Shown: in pieces, positions 16,074 to 27,866 of the stretch
How positions within the stretch are numbered: the first letter of the stretch is position 1
Layout of the letters: the number at the start of each line of letters is the position of its first letter
Assembly (NCBI RefSeq): GCF_902706285.1
Contig: NZ_CACSKD010000018.1
Coordinates: 1-64,000 of the forward strand
Reading direction: 5' to 3'
DNA: 64,000 nucleotides
DNA from: Rhizobium sp. 18055
Lineage (GTDB): Bacteria > Pseudomonadota > Alphaproteobacteria > Rhizobiales > Rhizobiaceae
Made by a program: the position numbers and the translations under genes
Notes under the pieces: model-generated
What the model was told of the DNA's origin: nothing
Seen by the model: only the letters and a program-made list of their open reading frames with translations
Database searches by the model: none

Positions 16074-16616
16074 ATGGGTGTCAGAAATTATTTGATTGAA
16101 GGTGTTTCAGGGACCGGCAAGACGTCCGTCGCCACCGAATTGCAGCAGCGGGGCTATCACGTCATCCACGGCGATCGAGAACTGGCATATCAAGGCGATC
16201 CGCGGACGGGCGAGCCGCTGGATATCGCTGCCCGGGTGGAGGCGGCTCTGGATGTGGCTTTCAGGCATCAACACCACCTGTGGAATGTCGATAAAGTCAA
16301 AGCGCTGGTTGCCGATCAAAGCAACCCGATGGTCTTCTTCTGCGGTGGTTCGAGGAATTTCGATCAGTTCATTGATTTTTTTGACGATGTGTTCGTTCTG
16401 GCGGTCGATGCATGCACATTGAAGCGGAGGCTTGCTGCCCGAGCCGAGAACGAGTTCGGCGGAAAGGCGGCCGAGCAGGAATTGGTCATGCGGCTGCATT
16501 CAACGCGAGAAGACATTCCAAAGGGCGCAACAGCGATTGATGCCACCGCGCCACTTTGCTTGGTTGTCGACGAGATCCTATCGAAATGCGGCAAGCCTGA
16601 ACAGACGCTAGAATAA
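16074..16616 (+). CDS. Small P-loop nucleoside/metabolite kinase-like ATPase
   Basis: A 180-residue protein with an N-terminal Walker A (LIEGVSGTGKTSVATEL) directly after the start, an HGDRELAYQGD segment typical of small kinases of the AAA_18/shikimate-kinase-like fold, and VFFCGGSRNFDQFIDFFD followed by VFVLAVDACTLKRRLAAR, the lid-like arginine region. Such proteins phosphorylate small molecules but the substrate here is unknown. It lies 44 bases after the ligase stop and reads in the same direction. AT content is slightly higher than in neighbours. Confidence 0.75.
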   Translation: MGVRNYLIEGVSGTGKTSVATELQQRGYHVIHGDRELAYQGDPRTGEPLDIAARVEAALDVAFRHQHHLWNVDKVKALVADQSNPMVFFCGGSRNFDQFIDFFDDVFVLAVDACTLKRRLAARAENEFGGKAAEQELVMRLHSTREDIPKGATAIDATAPLCLVVDEILSKCGKPEQTLE

Positions 16617-16646
16617 TCGTGGCGGATGCATTCAGGGTCCCGCTGC

Positions 16647-17924
16647 CTAGCCGCGCCCTGCCAGCGACAGGATTTTCTGGCGCAGCATTTTTGCGACGTT
16701 GCGGGTGCTGCTGTAGAGGTGCAACTGGGCTGCGACCTGGCGGACGTCGCGGTCGGCGTTCTGGTTGAGGCCGATGACGACAGTGCCCATTTCCTCGCGC
16801 TCCTGCCAGAAGCGGCTCATGATCGGGTGATCGGGTATCGCGCAGGAATCGGAGCGGACGATGTTGGCGTCGTCGAGGTGCCATTCGGTCAGTTCGGCCA
16901 TCAGCAGCTTGCCCGGCGAATAGCGGGCATAGGCCTCGTCATAGGCGGTCTTCCACGTATAGGCTTCGCCGCCCATCATCAGCACGACCGTCGATGCGAT
17001 CGATTTGCCGTTGAAGTCGATGCTGTGGATACGCACGGCATCGACGGCGGCGAGGTTGGAGATTGCCTCGCGGGCAAAGGCGGTGTGATAGCGGTCGGTC
17101 ACCAGCGCGCTGCGCTTCTTGCCCTTCCAGCCGCCGGCTTCCAGCGCCAGGAATTCCTCGAAGCGCAGGTGGATGTCGCGCGGCTGGCGGGCGACGTTGT
17201 AGACGACGGTTCCCTGTTCTTCCAGCAGGCGCCACTGGCGGCGCATCTCGCGCAGGTGCGAGGAAGAAACCGACTGGCGCAGGTAGGCGGTGGCGTCCTC
17301 GTCGCTTTGCAGCATCGGGCGCAGATAGGGGTTGGTGGTTGATATCGGCAGGTTGCGGCCGATGGCGACGGCGCGGATCATGCGGGCGAAAATGCCGTTC
17401 AGCCTGAGATCGGGCAGCACCAGGATGGGTGGCATGCGCAGATCACGCGCGGTCAATCCGTCCAGCAGATTGTCCAGGGTCTCGGCGGCATCCTCGCCAT
17501 CGAGCAGCGGCGTGCCGAGCGGCGCGAAGCTGTTTGCCCAGACGCGGATAATCGACGGACCGACGGCAAAGCCCGGCTTTTCGATCGAGAACGGCATCAG
17601 CACGCGCAGGCGACTGCGGGTTTCGTCCTTGTCGCGCAGCAGCGCGAAATTGACGGCGCGGTCGTCGAGGCGCGGCATGGCGGGCGCCAGGAAGCGGCCG
17701 GTGAAGAAGACGTTCGGTTCCAGCGCGCGGTTGGAGAGGAAATCGAGCTCCTCCTGCAGGTCGTAGCCGAGCTTGCCGGAATAGACGCAGAGCTCGCGGC
17801 CGGGGCGGCCGACCTCGACGCGGGCTTGCGCCTGCGGCGCGTCGAATTCCAGCGATGCCAGCTCATGGACCATGCGGTTTGCGGTGGCGTCTGTCGTGTG
17901 GGAACCGGGAGGAGTGCGCACCAT
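16647..17924 (-). CDS. GNAT/FemAB-like acetyltransferase (CelD/BioF2-like) of envelope polysaccharide type
   Basis: A 425-residue soluble protein. Residues about 190-370 contain the BioF2-like acetyltransferase fold (SSSHLREMRRQWRLLEEQG, then FLALEAGGWKGKKRSAL and YHTAFAREAISNLA), as found in CelD-like proteins beside cellulose and exopolysaccharide genes. The start at 17924 leaves four bases after the flippase stop (17929), so the two genes are translationally close and surely co-transcribed. A role in decorating a polysaccharide or lipid-linked glycan moved by that flippase is an inference. The open frame extends upstream inside the flippase and is discarded. Confidence 0.8.
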   Translation of the reverse strand: MVRTPPGSHTTDATANRMVHELASLEFDAPQAQARVEVGRPGRELCVYSGKLGYDLQEELDFLSNRALEPNVFFTGRFLAPAMPRLDDRAVNFALLRDKDETRSRLRVLMPFSIEKPGFAVGPSIIRVWANSFAPLGTPLLDGEDAAETLDNLLDGLTARDLRMPPILVLPDLRLNGIFARMIRAVAIGRNLPISTTNPYLRPMLQSDEDATAYLRQSVSSSHLREMRRQWRLLEEQGTVVYNVARQPRDIHLRFEEFLALEAGGWKGKKRSALVTDRYHTAFAREAISNLAAVDAVRIHSIDFNGKSIASTVVLMMGGEAYTWKTAYDEAYARYSPGKLLMAELTEWHLDDANIVRSDSCAIPDHPIMSRFWQEREEMGTVVIGLNQNADRDVRQVAAQLHLYSSTRNVAKMLRQKILSLAGRG

Positions 17925-17928
17925 TCTG

Positions 17929-19350
17929 TCAGGCTTCCATGTCGTTGCCGGCGGCAGCCGGTCTGGCGAAGGCGAAGAGGGCGATGCCGAGCGCATGGCG
18001 CACGGCGAAATGCAGGAGCAGCGCTTCGACACCCATGGCCGATGCGGTGGCGATCGCCGCGCCCTCGATGCCGAAATGCGGGATAAGGAGGATGTTGAGG
18101 GCGACGTTGGCCGTTAGCGCCGCGGCGTAGAGCGCGACGCAGATATTCTGCTTGCCTGCCATCATCAGCAGCGTTTCGGCGGGGCCGACCAGCGACTTGG
18201 CGAGAATGCCGGCAAGCAGGATGACCATCAGGATATAGCCTGATGTGAAGGCACCGCCGAACAGCGACAGCAGCAGGTGGCCGGCGGCCAGCACGACGAG
18301 ACCGACGGCGAGTGCCGGCCAGAAGGTCCATTTGGCGGCGTCGATGGCGGCTACCGCCAGTTCGGCGCGGGTGCCCTCGGCGATGATGCTGGAAAAGCGC
18401 GGGCCGGAGGCGGCCTTGACGGAGAAGTTGATGAAATGCACCAGCGCCATGGTCTTGGCGGCGGCAAAGTAGATGGCGACGTCGTGCGGCTCGAGAAAGA
18501 TGCCGACGACGACGACGTCGGAATTGGTGAGCAGGAAGCTGACGCCCTCGATCAGGAAGATCGGGAAGGCGACGCTGAGCCAGCCGAGGAAATCGACCTT
18601 GCGTGGTCCTTCATGATAGTGGCGGCGCAGGCGGATCAGCGTTGCCACATACTGGCCGAGGGCTGTGACGTAGGTGGCAACCAGTGCTGCCTGCATGGCG
18701 GTTACGGCTGTGTGCGGGGCGCCGAGGCCGATGGCACCCAGCATGCAGGCGATGATCAGCAGCGGGCGGATGATATAGACAGGGCTCAGCGCCATCACCG
18801 GCCAGTGGTTGGCGCGCGAGGTGCCCTCCAGAATATCGCCGAGCGCGATCATCGGCATGGCGAGCAGGCCGAGAAAGATCGGCATTACGTAATAGCTCTG
18901 GATGCGGTCGCCGAAGAGGTGCAGAGCGACCATGCCGATGGCCAGCACCATGGTGCCGGACAGCAGCCCGAACAGGCGGGCGGTGCCTGTCAGGCCCCGG
19001 ATTTCCTCGAAGGCGCCCGTCGCCTTGTAGTGCGGCAGAAAGCGGATGATGGCGGTGTGGAAGCCGAGGCAGGAGAGATCGCCGAACAGAACAATCAGCA
19101 CCCAGACGAAGACGAAGATGCCGTATTCGTATTCGCCCATCAGCCGGGCGAGGACGATCTGGGAGGCGAAGGCAAGGGCGGCGCTGATGATGCGGATGGC
19201 GAATGCGGTCAGCGCCATGCGCTGGGCGGCGGCTTTCTCGCCGCGCTCCGTCAGCACATCGGCCAGCATGCGGAGCACGCGGCCGCCCGCAGGACGCAGG
19301 CCCGCCGGTAGCATCTTTTCCGCTGTCTCGATGACCGCCATAATGGACAC
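17929..19350 (-). CDS. Lipopolysaccharide/oligosaccharide flippase (MOP superfamily)
   Basis: A 473-residue integral membrane protein with about 14 helices, of the Wzx/MurJ-like polysaccharide exporter group. The region ASQIVLARLMGEYEYGIFVF near residue 60 is the family-typical first pair of helices, and SCLGFHTAIIRFLPHYK follows. It would translocate a lipid-linked glycan across the inner membrane. No glycosyltransferase cluster flanks it, only the acetyltransferase downstream. Start is ATG 19350; an alternative is ATG 19341. Confidence 0.85.
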   Translation of the reverse strand: MSIMAVIETAEKMLPAGLRPAGGRVLRMLADVLTERGEKAAAQRMALTAFAIRIISAALAFASQIVLARLMGEYEYGIFVFVWVLIVLFGDLSCLGFHTAIIRFLPHYKATGAFEEIRGLTGTARLFGLLSGTMVLAIGMVALHLFGDRIQSYYVMPIFLGLLAMPMIALGDILEGTSRANHWPVMALSPVYIIRPLLIIACMLGAIGLGAPHTAVTAMQAALVATYVTALGQYVATLIRLRRHYHEGPRKVDFLGWLSVAFPIFLIEGVSFLLTNSDVVVVGIFLEPHDVAIYFAAAKTMALVHFINFSVKAASGPRFSSIIAEGTRAELAVAAIDAAKWTFWPALAVGLVVLAAGHLLLSLFGGAFTSGYILMVILLAGILAKSLVGPAETLLMMAGKQNICVALYAAALTANVALNILLIPHFGIEGAAIATASAMGVEALLLHFAVRHALGIALFAFARPAAAGNDMEA

Positions 19351-19451
19351 GCAAAACTCTCTGGCAAATCGTGCCTAGAGTAGTGGCAGAACAGCGTTAA
19401 CAAACGGTTGTGGCTGGGGGCGGCGGTTTAACGATCGGTGGGCTCTACGGG

Positions 19452-20558
19452 TCATCCGCCGCCGCGCGTGAGGGCGCGGTCGATCAGCGTATCGAGGATC
19501 TCCGGATAGCCGACGCCTGACGCCGCCATGGCCTTGGCGTACATGCTGATATTGGTGAATCCGGGGATGGTGTTGAGCTCGTTGACCACGAAGGACATAC
19601 CCTCAGTCAGGAAGAAATCGACCCGGGCCATGCCGTCGCAGCCAAGTGCCTTGAAGGCCTGGCCTGCGGTCACGCGCATCACGTCCTCGATCTCTTTCGG
19701 CAGTTGGGCCGGGACGCGCAGGGCTGCGCCATCCTCGTCGATGTACTTGGCCTCGTAGCTGTAGAAGCCGTGGCTTGCGGCCGGGGCGATCTCGCCGGGG
19801 AGCGACACGAAAATCTGGCGATCGGCGTGTTCGAGCACGCTGAATTCGATCTCGCGGCCGGCGATGAATTCTTCGGCGAGCAGCTTGCTGTCGTGCTTGA
19901 AGCCTTCGGCCAGCGCTGCGGTGAAATCCTGCGGGTTCTTCACCTTGCTGACGCCGACGGAAGAGCCCTGGCGGGCCGGTTTGATGAAGAGGGGCAGGCC
20001 GAGTTGTTCCGTCAGCTCTTCGAAGGAGGGCACGGTATCCTTGTCGATGCAAATGCCCCTGGCCACCGGGAGGCCGGCTTCTCTCAGCAGGCGCTTGGCG
20101 ATGTCCTTGTCGATCGCGGTGACCGAGCCGAGCAAGCCGCAGCCTGCGAGCGGCACGCGGGCGACGGCGGCCAGGCCCTGCACGGAGCCGTCTTCGCCAT
20201 GCATGCCGTGCAGCACGGGAAAGATGACGTCGATGGCGGGCAGCTCATACGAAGCGGCGTCTTCGGGGATGGCGAGCAGGCGACCGTGGCCGCCGGGCAG
20301 CAGGCAGAGCTGCGGCGCGCCTTTCACGGTAGCAGCCGCGGAAAGCTCGGTTGCTTCGGGCGGCATCCGCCATTCTCCTTCGCGGGTCACGAAGATCGGC
20401 ATTACATCATATCGCTCGGGATCGAGGGCGTTGACGACATTGGTGGCCGATAGGATCGAGACATCATGCTCCGGCGAGCGACCGCCGAACAGGATGGCGA
20501 TGCGCAGGCGCGTCTTCGCGGATCGGGCAGTGTCTGCAGTCGAATGGGTGGTCGGCAT
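19452..20558 (-). CDS. ddl: D-alanine--D-alanine ligase
   Basis: A 368-residue ATP-grasp ligase that joins two D-alanines for peptidoglycan precursor synthesis. Motifs: LFGGRSPEHDVSILSA, FPVLHGMHGEDGSVQGLA, FIKPARQGSSVGVSKV and FVVNELNTIPGF. It is of the longer type (with ω-loop region) and lies outside the dcw cluster, where rhizobia often keep a ddlB; this is therefore likely a second ligase (DdlA-like). The N-terminal 15 residues are poorly conserved. It is followed by the C39-like protein gene upstream on the same strand with 32 bases between. Confidence 0.92.
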   Translation of the reverse strand: MPTTHSTADTARSAKTRLRIAILFGGRSPEHDVSILSATNVVNALDPERYDVMPIFVTREGEWRMPPEATELSAAATVKGAPQLCLLPGGHGRLLAIPEDAASYELPAIDVIFPVLHGMHGEDGSVQGLAAVARVPLAGCGLLGSVTAIDKDIAKRLLREAGLPVARGICIDKDTVPSFEELTEQLGLPLFIKPARQGSSVGVSKVKNPQDFTAALAEGFKHDSKLLAEEFIAGREIEFSVLEHADRQIFVSLPGEIAPAASHGFYSYEAKYIDEDGAALRVPAQLPKEIEDVMRVTAGQAFKALGCDGMARVDFFLTEGMSFVVNELNTIPGFTNISMYAKAMAASGVGYPEILDTLIDRALTRGGG

Positions 20559-20590
20559 GGTGAACAGTCCCCCTCGGATTGTCGTTGGCT

Positions 20591-21211
20591 CTATAGCGTG
20601 ACGGCGATGCCGCGATTGGCGAAAAAGCGGTCGAAGACTGCGACCGGCAGTTCGACGTCGGCCTGGCTTGCCTCGTCGTGGCCGGATGGGTTGTGGAAGC
20701 GGATCGTCTCCGGCGTCGCGGCGGTGACCAGCACGAGGTGGCCGCCCCTGGAGGGCGGCTCGCGGTCGGGCCAGCGGATCTGGCTGTTGACCGAAGCGAT
20801 GAAGACGCTGTTCCGCTCGAGTATCCCGGCAATGCCTGTGGTCGGCAGGTTGGTTGTGATCTCGGCCTTCAGGTCGAAAATCTCGCCGACATAAGCGACG
20901 AAGGGCGCGTAGATCAGGCCCTTGATCGATTGGTCCTCATCGTTGACGACGTAGCCGCCGAAGGCGGTGCAGCCGCGGGCAAGGTCGATGGTGCGGTGAT
21001 GTTCGCCGCGGGCGGCGAGGATCATCTTCAGGCAGGCCATGCCGCAGATGTTGACGGCCCAGCGGGCGTATTCCTCCGGCGTCTCGGCGCCGGATTGTTG
21101 CCAGAGCGGATCGGCGAGCAACGCTCGTGCGCCGTGATCCAGCACCGACAGCGTCATCGACGCGGTTTCCCACTGGCTGAAATAGGGAGCCTGCAGGGCG
21201 CGGTCGGTCAT
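20591..21211 (-). CDS. C39-like cysteine peptidase family protein
   Basis: A 206-residue protein matching the peptidase C39-like fold. The putative nucleophile is Cys56 in NICGMACLKMIL, the histidine is His158 in GGHLVLVT, and RFHNPSG (Asn174) supplies the third residue. No signal peptide is seen. It has no ABC transporter partner, unlike bacteriocin-processing C39 domains, and is probably a free-standing hydrolase or amidase. ATG 21211 is used; upstream frame is not conserved. It lies upstream of ddl in the same direction, so a link to cell-wall metabolism is possible but unproven. Confidence 0.75.
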   Translation of the reverse strand: MTDRALQAPYFSQWETASMTLSVLDHGARALLADPLWQQSGAETPEEYARWAVNICGMACLKMILAARGEHHRTIDLARGCTAFGGYVVNDEDQSIKGLIYAPFVAYVGEIFDLKAEITTNLPTTGIAGILERNSVFIASVNSQIRWPDREPPSRGGHLVLVTAATPETIRFHNPSGHDEASQADVELPVAVFDRFFANRGIAVTL

Positions 21212-21334
21212 CAAGCTCTCCGGAAATCGCGAAAAATATGGCGCCAAGCTCGGCGAACAAGATGACGGTTTTGCGGCTGAATCCGGGACGGAATATGAAA
21301 TCGAAAGTTGCGGCTCTGCCTGCATCCCCGAAAC

Positions 21335-21370
21335 GAAAAAGCCCCCGCAACATCTCTGTCGCGAGGGCTT
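21335..21370 (-). terminator. secA intrinsic terminator
   Basis: On the minus strand AAGCCCTCGC (21370-21361) pairs with GCGGGGGCTT (21348-21339) and is followed by TTT, 22 bases after the secA stop. One mismatch in the stem. Confidence 0.8.
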
Positions 21371-21392
21371 CGATCTCAGCAGTCAGCTAGCC

Positions 21393-24101
<2,709 letters not shown>

Positions 24102-24215
24102 ACGAGTGGTCCTTTCTGAATATTCATCCCGGACTTTTCATCTGGGCGGCCCGGCCGAATTTCGGGCGCACTGATCGAAACGCCAGGAAACTTTTCTGGA
24201 CGCGAGGGTGCGTGA

Positions 24216-24244
24216 CAGATAAGAGGGGGGTCGAATGATGTCAA
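24216..24244 (-). promoter_or_regulatory. secA promoter
   Basis: Minus strand TTGACA (24244-24239), a 17-base spacer and TATCTG (24221-24216). The consensus -35 and ideal spacing support a housekeeping sigma-70 type promoter, giving a leader of about 108 bases before the secA ATG. Confidence 0.75.
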
Positions 24245-24346
24245 CGGATTTGGCTGATATAGAAAGGCCACATTCCAGTGTTGATGGCTGTTTCAGGCTG
24301 GATTCACGAAGTTGAAGCCGGTGGTTTAACTGTGAAGGAATATTTA

Positions 24347-25234
24347 ATGTTGAACTACAACAAAATCGCCGTCATGGCCCTCGCGACTTTCGTTGCGTTT
24401 CAGGCGCCTGTACGTGCGGAAGACAAGCCGGATGCGGTCATCGCCAAGGTCGGCGACGTCGATATCCATCAGTCCGAACTTGACCTCGCCATTGCCAATC
24501 TCGACCCACAGCTGGCCCAGCTGCCTGAAGACCAGAAGAAGGTCGCGGCTCTGTCTGCTGCCATCGACGTCAAGCTGCTTGCCAAGGATGCATCGGCCGA
24601 AAAGCTGGACCAGTCCGAAGAATTCAAGAAGCGCATGCAGTATCTCGCCGATCGTGAGCTGCACAATGCCTATTTCAAGAAGCACGTCGTCGACACCGTC
24701 ACCGACGATGAAGTCAAGGCACGCTACGACAAGGAAGTCGCAGCCCTTCCGAAGCAGGAAGAAGTTCACGCCCGCCACATCCTGGTGAAGACGGAAGACG
24801 AAGCCAAGGACGTCATCAAGCAGCTCGACGCCGGCAAGAACTTCGCTGATCTCGCCAAGGAAAAGTCCACCGACCCGAACAAGGCTGACGGCGGCGATCT
24901 CGGCTATTTCACCAAGGGCCGCATGGTCAAGGAATTCGAAGACGCAGCCTTCGCGCTCGACAAGGGGACCTACACCAAGACCCCTATCAAGACCGATTTC
25001 GGCTATCACGTCATTCTCGTCGAAGACAAGCGTGACGCCGCTCCTCCGGCCTACGACCAGGTCAAGGATCAGGTTCGTCAGCTCGTCATGCGCGACAAGT
25101 ATCTTGCGCTTCTCGCAACCGCCAAGGAAAAGTCCAAGATCGACATCACGGACGAAGCCCTGCGCAAGGGTTACGACGATGCCAACAAGCAGCCGCAGCC
25201 GGGCGAAGCGCCCGCCGCGCCGGCTCAGCAGTAA
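24347..25234 (+). CDS. Peptidylprolyl isomerase, parvulin type (periplasmic)
   Basis: A 295-residue exported foldase. Residues 1-25 are a signal peptide (AVMALATFVAFQAPVRAE). An N-terminal SurA-like helical part is followed by the PpiC/rotamase domain from about residue 143 (EVHARHILVKTEDEAKDVIK, SKSTDPNKADGGDLGYFTKG, FGYHVILVEDKR). The C-terminus is proline/alanine-rich. It would catalyse cis-trans proline isomerisation and assist outer-membrane protein folding. ATG 24347 has GAAGGA upstream; the longer frame from 24278 includes no extra signal. It is divergent from secA and ends in a strong terminator. Confidence 0.92.
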   Translation: MLNYNKIAVMALATFVAFQAPVRAEDKPDAVIAKVGDVDIHQSELDLAIANLDPQLAQLPEDQKKVAALSAAIDVKLLAKDASAEKLDQSEEFKKRMQYLADRELHNAYFKKHVVDTVTDDEVKARYDKEVAALPKQEEVHARHILVKTEDEAKDVIKQLDAGKNFADLAKEKSTDPNKADGGDLGYFTKGRMVKEFEDAAFALDKGTYTKTPIKTDFGYHVILVEDKRDAAPPAYDQVKDQVRQLVMRDKYLALLATAKEKSKIDITDEALRKGYDDANKQPQPGEAPAAPAQQ

Positions 25235-25246
25235 TATCATCCATCG

Positions 25247-25269
25247 AGGGCCCGGTTTTTCCGGGCCCT
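25247..25269 (+). terminator. Intrinsic terminator after the parvulin gene
   Basis: AGGGCCCGG (25247-25255), loop TTTTT and CCGGGCCCT (25261-25269), a perfect 9-bp stem, followed by pyrimidine-rich sequence. It is symmetrical, but its place directly after the stop codon at 25234 fits the plus strand. Confidence 0.85.
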
Positions 25270-25300
25270 TCCATATTCCTTTCTTGCCAGGTCGATGATC

Positions 25301-26542
25301 ATGTCCGGTTCCGTTTCCCCGCTCGCCCCCAAATCCTTCGCCTCCATGCCTGCCGTGCGCGGCGTTCGCATGGCGACCGCTTCCGCCGGGATCAAGTACA
25401 AGAACCGCACAGACGTGCTGATGATGGTGTTCGACAAGCCGGCGGCCGTCGCAGGCGTGTTCACCCGCTCGAAGTGCCCGTCGGCGCCCGTCGATTTCTG
25501 CCGCGCCAATCTTTCCGGCGGCGTGGCGCGTGCCGTCGTCGTCAATTCCGGCAATGCCAATGCCTTTACCGGCGCCAAGGGTCGCCAATCCACCGCGCTG
25601 ACCGCAAAGTCTGCTGCCGCCGCCGTCGGTTGCAGCGAGAGCGAGATATTTCTTGCCTCGACCGGCGTGATCGGCGAACCGCTCGACGCCACCAAGTTTT
25701 CGGGCGTGCTCGACACGCTCTATACCGATGCGACAGGTGATTTCTGGTTCGAGGCCGCCAAGGCGATCATGACCACCGACACCTATCCGAAGGTCGCCAC
25801 CCGCAGCGCCGAGATCGGTGGCGTTACCGTGTCGATCAACGGCATCGCCAAGGGCGCCGGGATGATCGCGCCCGATATGGCGACGATGCTGTCCTTCGTG
25901 GTCACCGATGCCGATATCGCACCGGCCGCGCTGCAGGCGATGCTGTCCGCCGGTGTCGATCCGACCTTCAATTCGATGACCGTCGATAGCGACACATCCA
26001 CCTCCGACACGCTGATGCTGTTTGCCACCGGCGCTGCTTCGGAAGACGGCCAGGTGCGTGTCGAAACGGCAGGTGATCCGCGCCTTGCCTCGTTCCGCGC
26101 GGCGCTCAACGATCTGCTCAAGGATCTGGCGCTGCAGGTGGTGCGCGACGGCGAAGGCGCCACCAAGATGCTGGAGATCACCGTCACCGGTGCCGAAAGC
26201 GATGCCGCTGCCAAGGTGATCGCGCTGTCGATTGCCAATTCGCCACTGGTCAAGACCGCGGCTGCCGGCGAGGATGCCAATTGGGGCCGTATCGTCATGG
26301 CTGTCGGCAAGGCCGGCGAAATGGCCGATCGTGACCGTCTTGCCATCTGGTTCGGCGACGTGCGGGTTGCGGTCAATGGCGAGCGCGATGCCGGCTACTC
26401 GGAAGAGGCCGCGTCCAACGTCATGAAAAAGCAGGATATTCCGGTAAGGGTCGAAATCGGCCTCGGAAATGGTACGGCAACGGTCTGGACGTGCGACCTG
26501 ACAAAGGAGTATGTCGCCATCAACGGTGACTACCGGAGTTGA
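25301..26542 (+). CDS. argJ: Glutamate N-acetyltransferase / amino-acid N-acetyltransferase
   Basis: A 413-residue ornithine acetyltransferase of arginine synthesis that recycles acetyl from N-acetylornithine to glutamate. The autocleavage motif is KGAGMIAPDMATML, with the catalytic threonine in DMATML, producing alpha and beta chains. ATASAGIKYKNRTDVLMMV and NSGNANAFTG are also typical. The start is ATG 25301 (MSGSVSPLAPKSF) or 25295, two codons apart. It precedes a GNAT gene whose candidate starts overlap its end, suggesting co-transcription. Confidence 0.95.
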   Translation: MSGSVSPLAPKSFASMPAVRGVRMATASAGIKYKNRTDVLMMVFDKPAAVAGVFTRSKCPSAPVDFCRANLSGGVARAVVVNSGNANAFTGAKGRQSTALTAKSAAAAVGCSESEIFLASTGVIGEPLDATKFSGVLDTLYTDATGDFWFEAAKAIMTTDTYPKVATRSAEIGGVTVSINGIAKGAGMIAPDMATMLSFVVTDADIAPAALQAMLSAGVDPTFNSMTVDSDTSTSDTLMLFATGAASEDGQVRVETAGDPRLASFRAALNDLLKDLALQVVRDGEGATKMLEITVTGAESDAAAKVIALSIANSPLVKTAAAGEDANWGRIVMAVGKAGEMADRDRLAIWFGDVRVAVNGERDAGYSEEAASNVMKKQDIPVRVEIGLGNGTATVWTCDLTKEYVAINGDYRS

Positions 26543-26549
26543 GTTTTCA

Positions 26550-27332
26550 TTGACCGACACATCTACCAAGAAGGCAAATCTGCCGCTGGTGCGCAGGCTC
26601 GAGGCCGTCGGCTTTCGGGCCTGGCCTGCGTCGTCTGTGGTCTATGACGGCAGCTGGCAGGTGCGGCTGACGGCAGGGCATCCGTCGAACCGACTGAACT
26701 CCATCGTGCCGCTCGACCCATCCGACCATCGCGATGTCGAGATCCGTCTTGCCAAGGCCAGCCGCAAGTTCGAAGCCTATGCGCGGCCTGCGGTTCTCCG
26801 GCAGACGCCGCTGGCATCGCCGGTGCTGATCGATCTGATCAAGGCGGAGAAGTGGACGCCGTTCGACGAAACCATCGTCATGACCTGCGACCTGGCCAGT
26901 GCCGCCCTGCCGGATACGCTCGACCATCTCCCGACCCATGACATCAGCCGCTTCGTCGATGCCAATCTTCTGACCGACCAGGTGTCGCCGAAGCTGAAGC
27001 CGGCGCTGGCCGAGGTGATCAACGCGATCAAGCCGCCATCGGGCCTGTTCATGATCGAGGATCCGCAGACCGGACCGGTGGCGACCGTGCTCTGCGTCCA
27101 GGACAACGATCTCGCCGGCATCATGTCGCTGTCGGTCACGCCGCAGCGCCGCCGCGAAGGGCTGGGCCTTGAAATCCTGACGTCGGCGCTCCGCTGGGCG
27201 CGGATGCGCAGTGCCCGTTCGGCCTGGCTGCAGGTAAAGGCCGGCAATGTGCCGGCGATCGCGCTTTACGAGCGGATCGGCTTTGTCGAAGCCTATCGTT
27301 ATTCCTACTGGCGGCGGGACCTGCCGTCATGA
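26550..27332 (+). CDS. GNAT family N-acetyltransferase
   Basis: A protein of about 260 residues. The C-terminal half carries the GNAT acetyl-CoA site (IMSLSVTPQRRREGLGLEIL, then AWLQVKAGNVPAIALYERIGFVEAYRYSYW). The N-terminal half (LVRRLEAVGFRAWPASSVVYDGSWQVRLTAGHPS) is typical of a rhizobial GNAT pair. Start uncertain: TTG 26550 (MTDTSTKK) has GGAG at 26535, while ATG 26511 lies inside argJ with AAAGGAG too close to it. The gene overlaps mutT by four bases (ATGA). Substrate unknown. Confidence 0.85.
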   Translation: MTDTSTKKANLPLVRRLEAVGFRAWPASSVVYDGSWQVRLTAGHPSNRLNSIVPLDPSDHRDVEIRLAKASRKFEAYARPAVLRQTPLASPVLIDLIKAEKWTPFDETIVMTCDLASAALPDTLDHLPTHDISRFVDANLLTDQVSPKLKPALAEVINAIKPPSGLFMIEDPQTGPVATVLCVQDNDLAGIMSLSVTPQRRREGLGLEILTSALRWARMRSARSAWLQVKAGNVPAIALYERIGFVEAYRYSYWRRDLPS

Positions 27333-27742
27333 GCGAGCCGGGCCGCAGCATCCTTCTTGTCGTCGCCTGCGCGCTGATCGATGCCGACGGTCGCATCCTT
27401 CTGGCGCAACGGCCGGAGGGAAAGTCGCTGGCAGGTTTGTGGGAGTTTCCCGGCGGCAAGGTCGATCCCGGCGAAACGCCGGAAGACGCGTTGATACGCG
27501 AACTGCGCGAGGAACTGGGGATCACCACCAAGGTCGCCTGCCTGGCGCCGCTGAGCTTTGCCAGCCATACCTACGAAAAATTCCATCTGCTGATGCCGCT
27601 CTACGTCTGCCGACGCTTCGAGGGCATACCCCACGGCAAAGAGGGCCAGGCCATCAAATGGGTCAAGCCGCAGGCACTGCGCGACTACCCGATGCCGCCC
27701 GCCGACGAGCCGCTGATCCCGGTTCTCCAGGACCTACTTTAG
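27329..27742 (+). CDS. mutT: 8-oxo-dGTP diphosphatase / (deoxy)nucleoside triphosphate pyrophosphohydrolase
   Basis: A 137-residue Nudix hydrolase. The Nudix box is GGKVDPGETPEDALIRELREELGI with the essential REXXEE glutamates. It hydrolyses oxidised purine triphosphates to prevent A:T to C:G transversions. N-terminal LVVACALIDADGRILLAQRPEGKSLAGLWEFPGG is the typical MutT opening. Its ATG overlaps the TGA of the GNAT gene, so translation is coupled. It follows argJ-GNAT in one apparent operon. Confidence 0.92.
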   Translation: MSEPGRSILLVVACALIDADGRILLAQRPEGKSLAGLWEFPGGKVDPGETPEDALIRELREELGITTKVACLAPLSFASHTYEKFHLLMPLYVCRRFEGIPHGKEGQAIKWVKPQALRDYPMPPADEPLIPVLQDLL

Positions 27743-27866
27743 AAATTTCTGTTGTATTGTCGTTTCCGTGCCAGTTTGGCTGTGGATATTAATCGATCGT
27801 TTAACAGATTCTGGCAAAGATCGGCCTCAATCAAGCAACTGGCGTGTGTGTAGAAGGCTTGACCGC

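Noticed and set aside
24344..26569. A 741-codon minus-strand frame opposite the parvulin and argJ genes
   Set aside because: It crosses two well-identified genes and a terminator.
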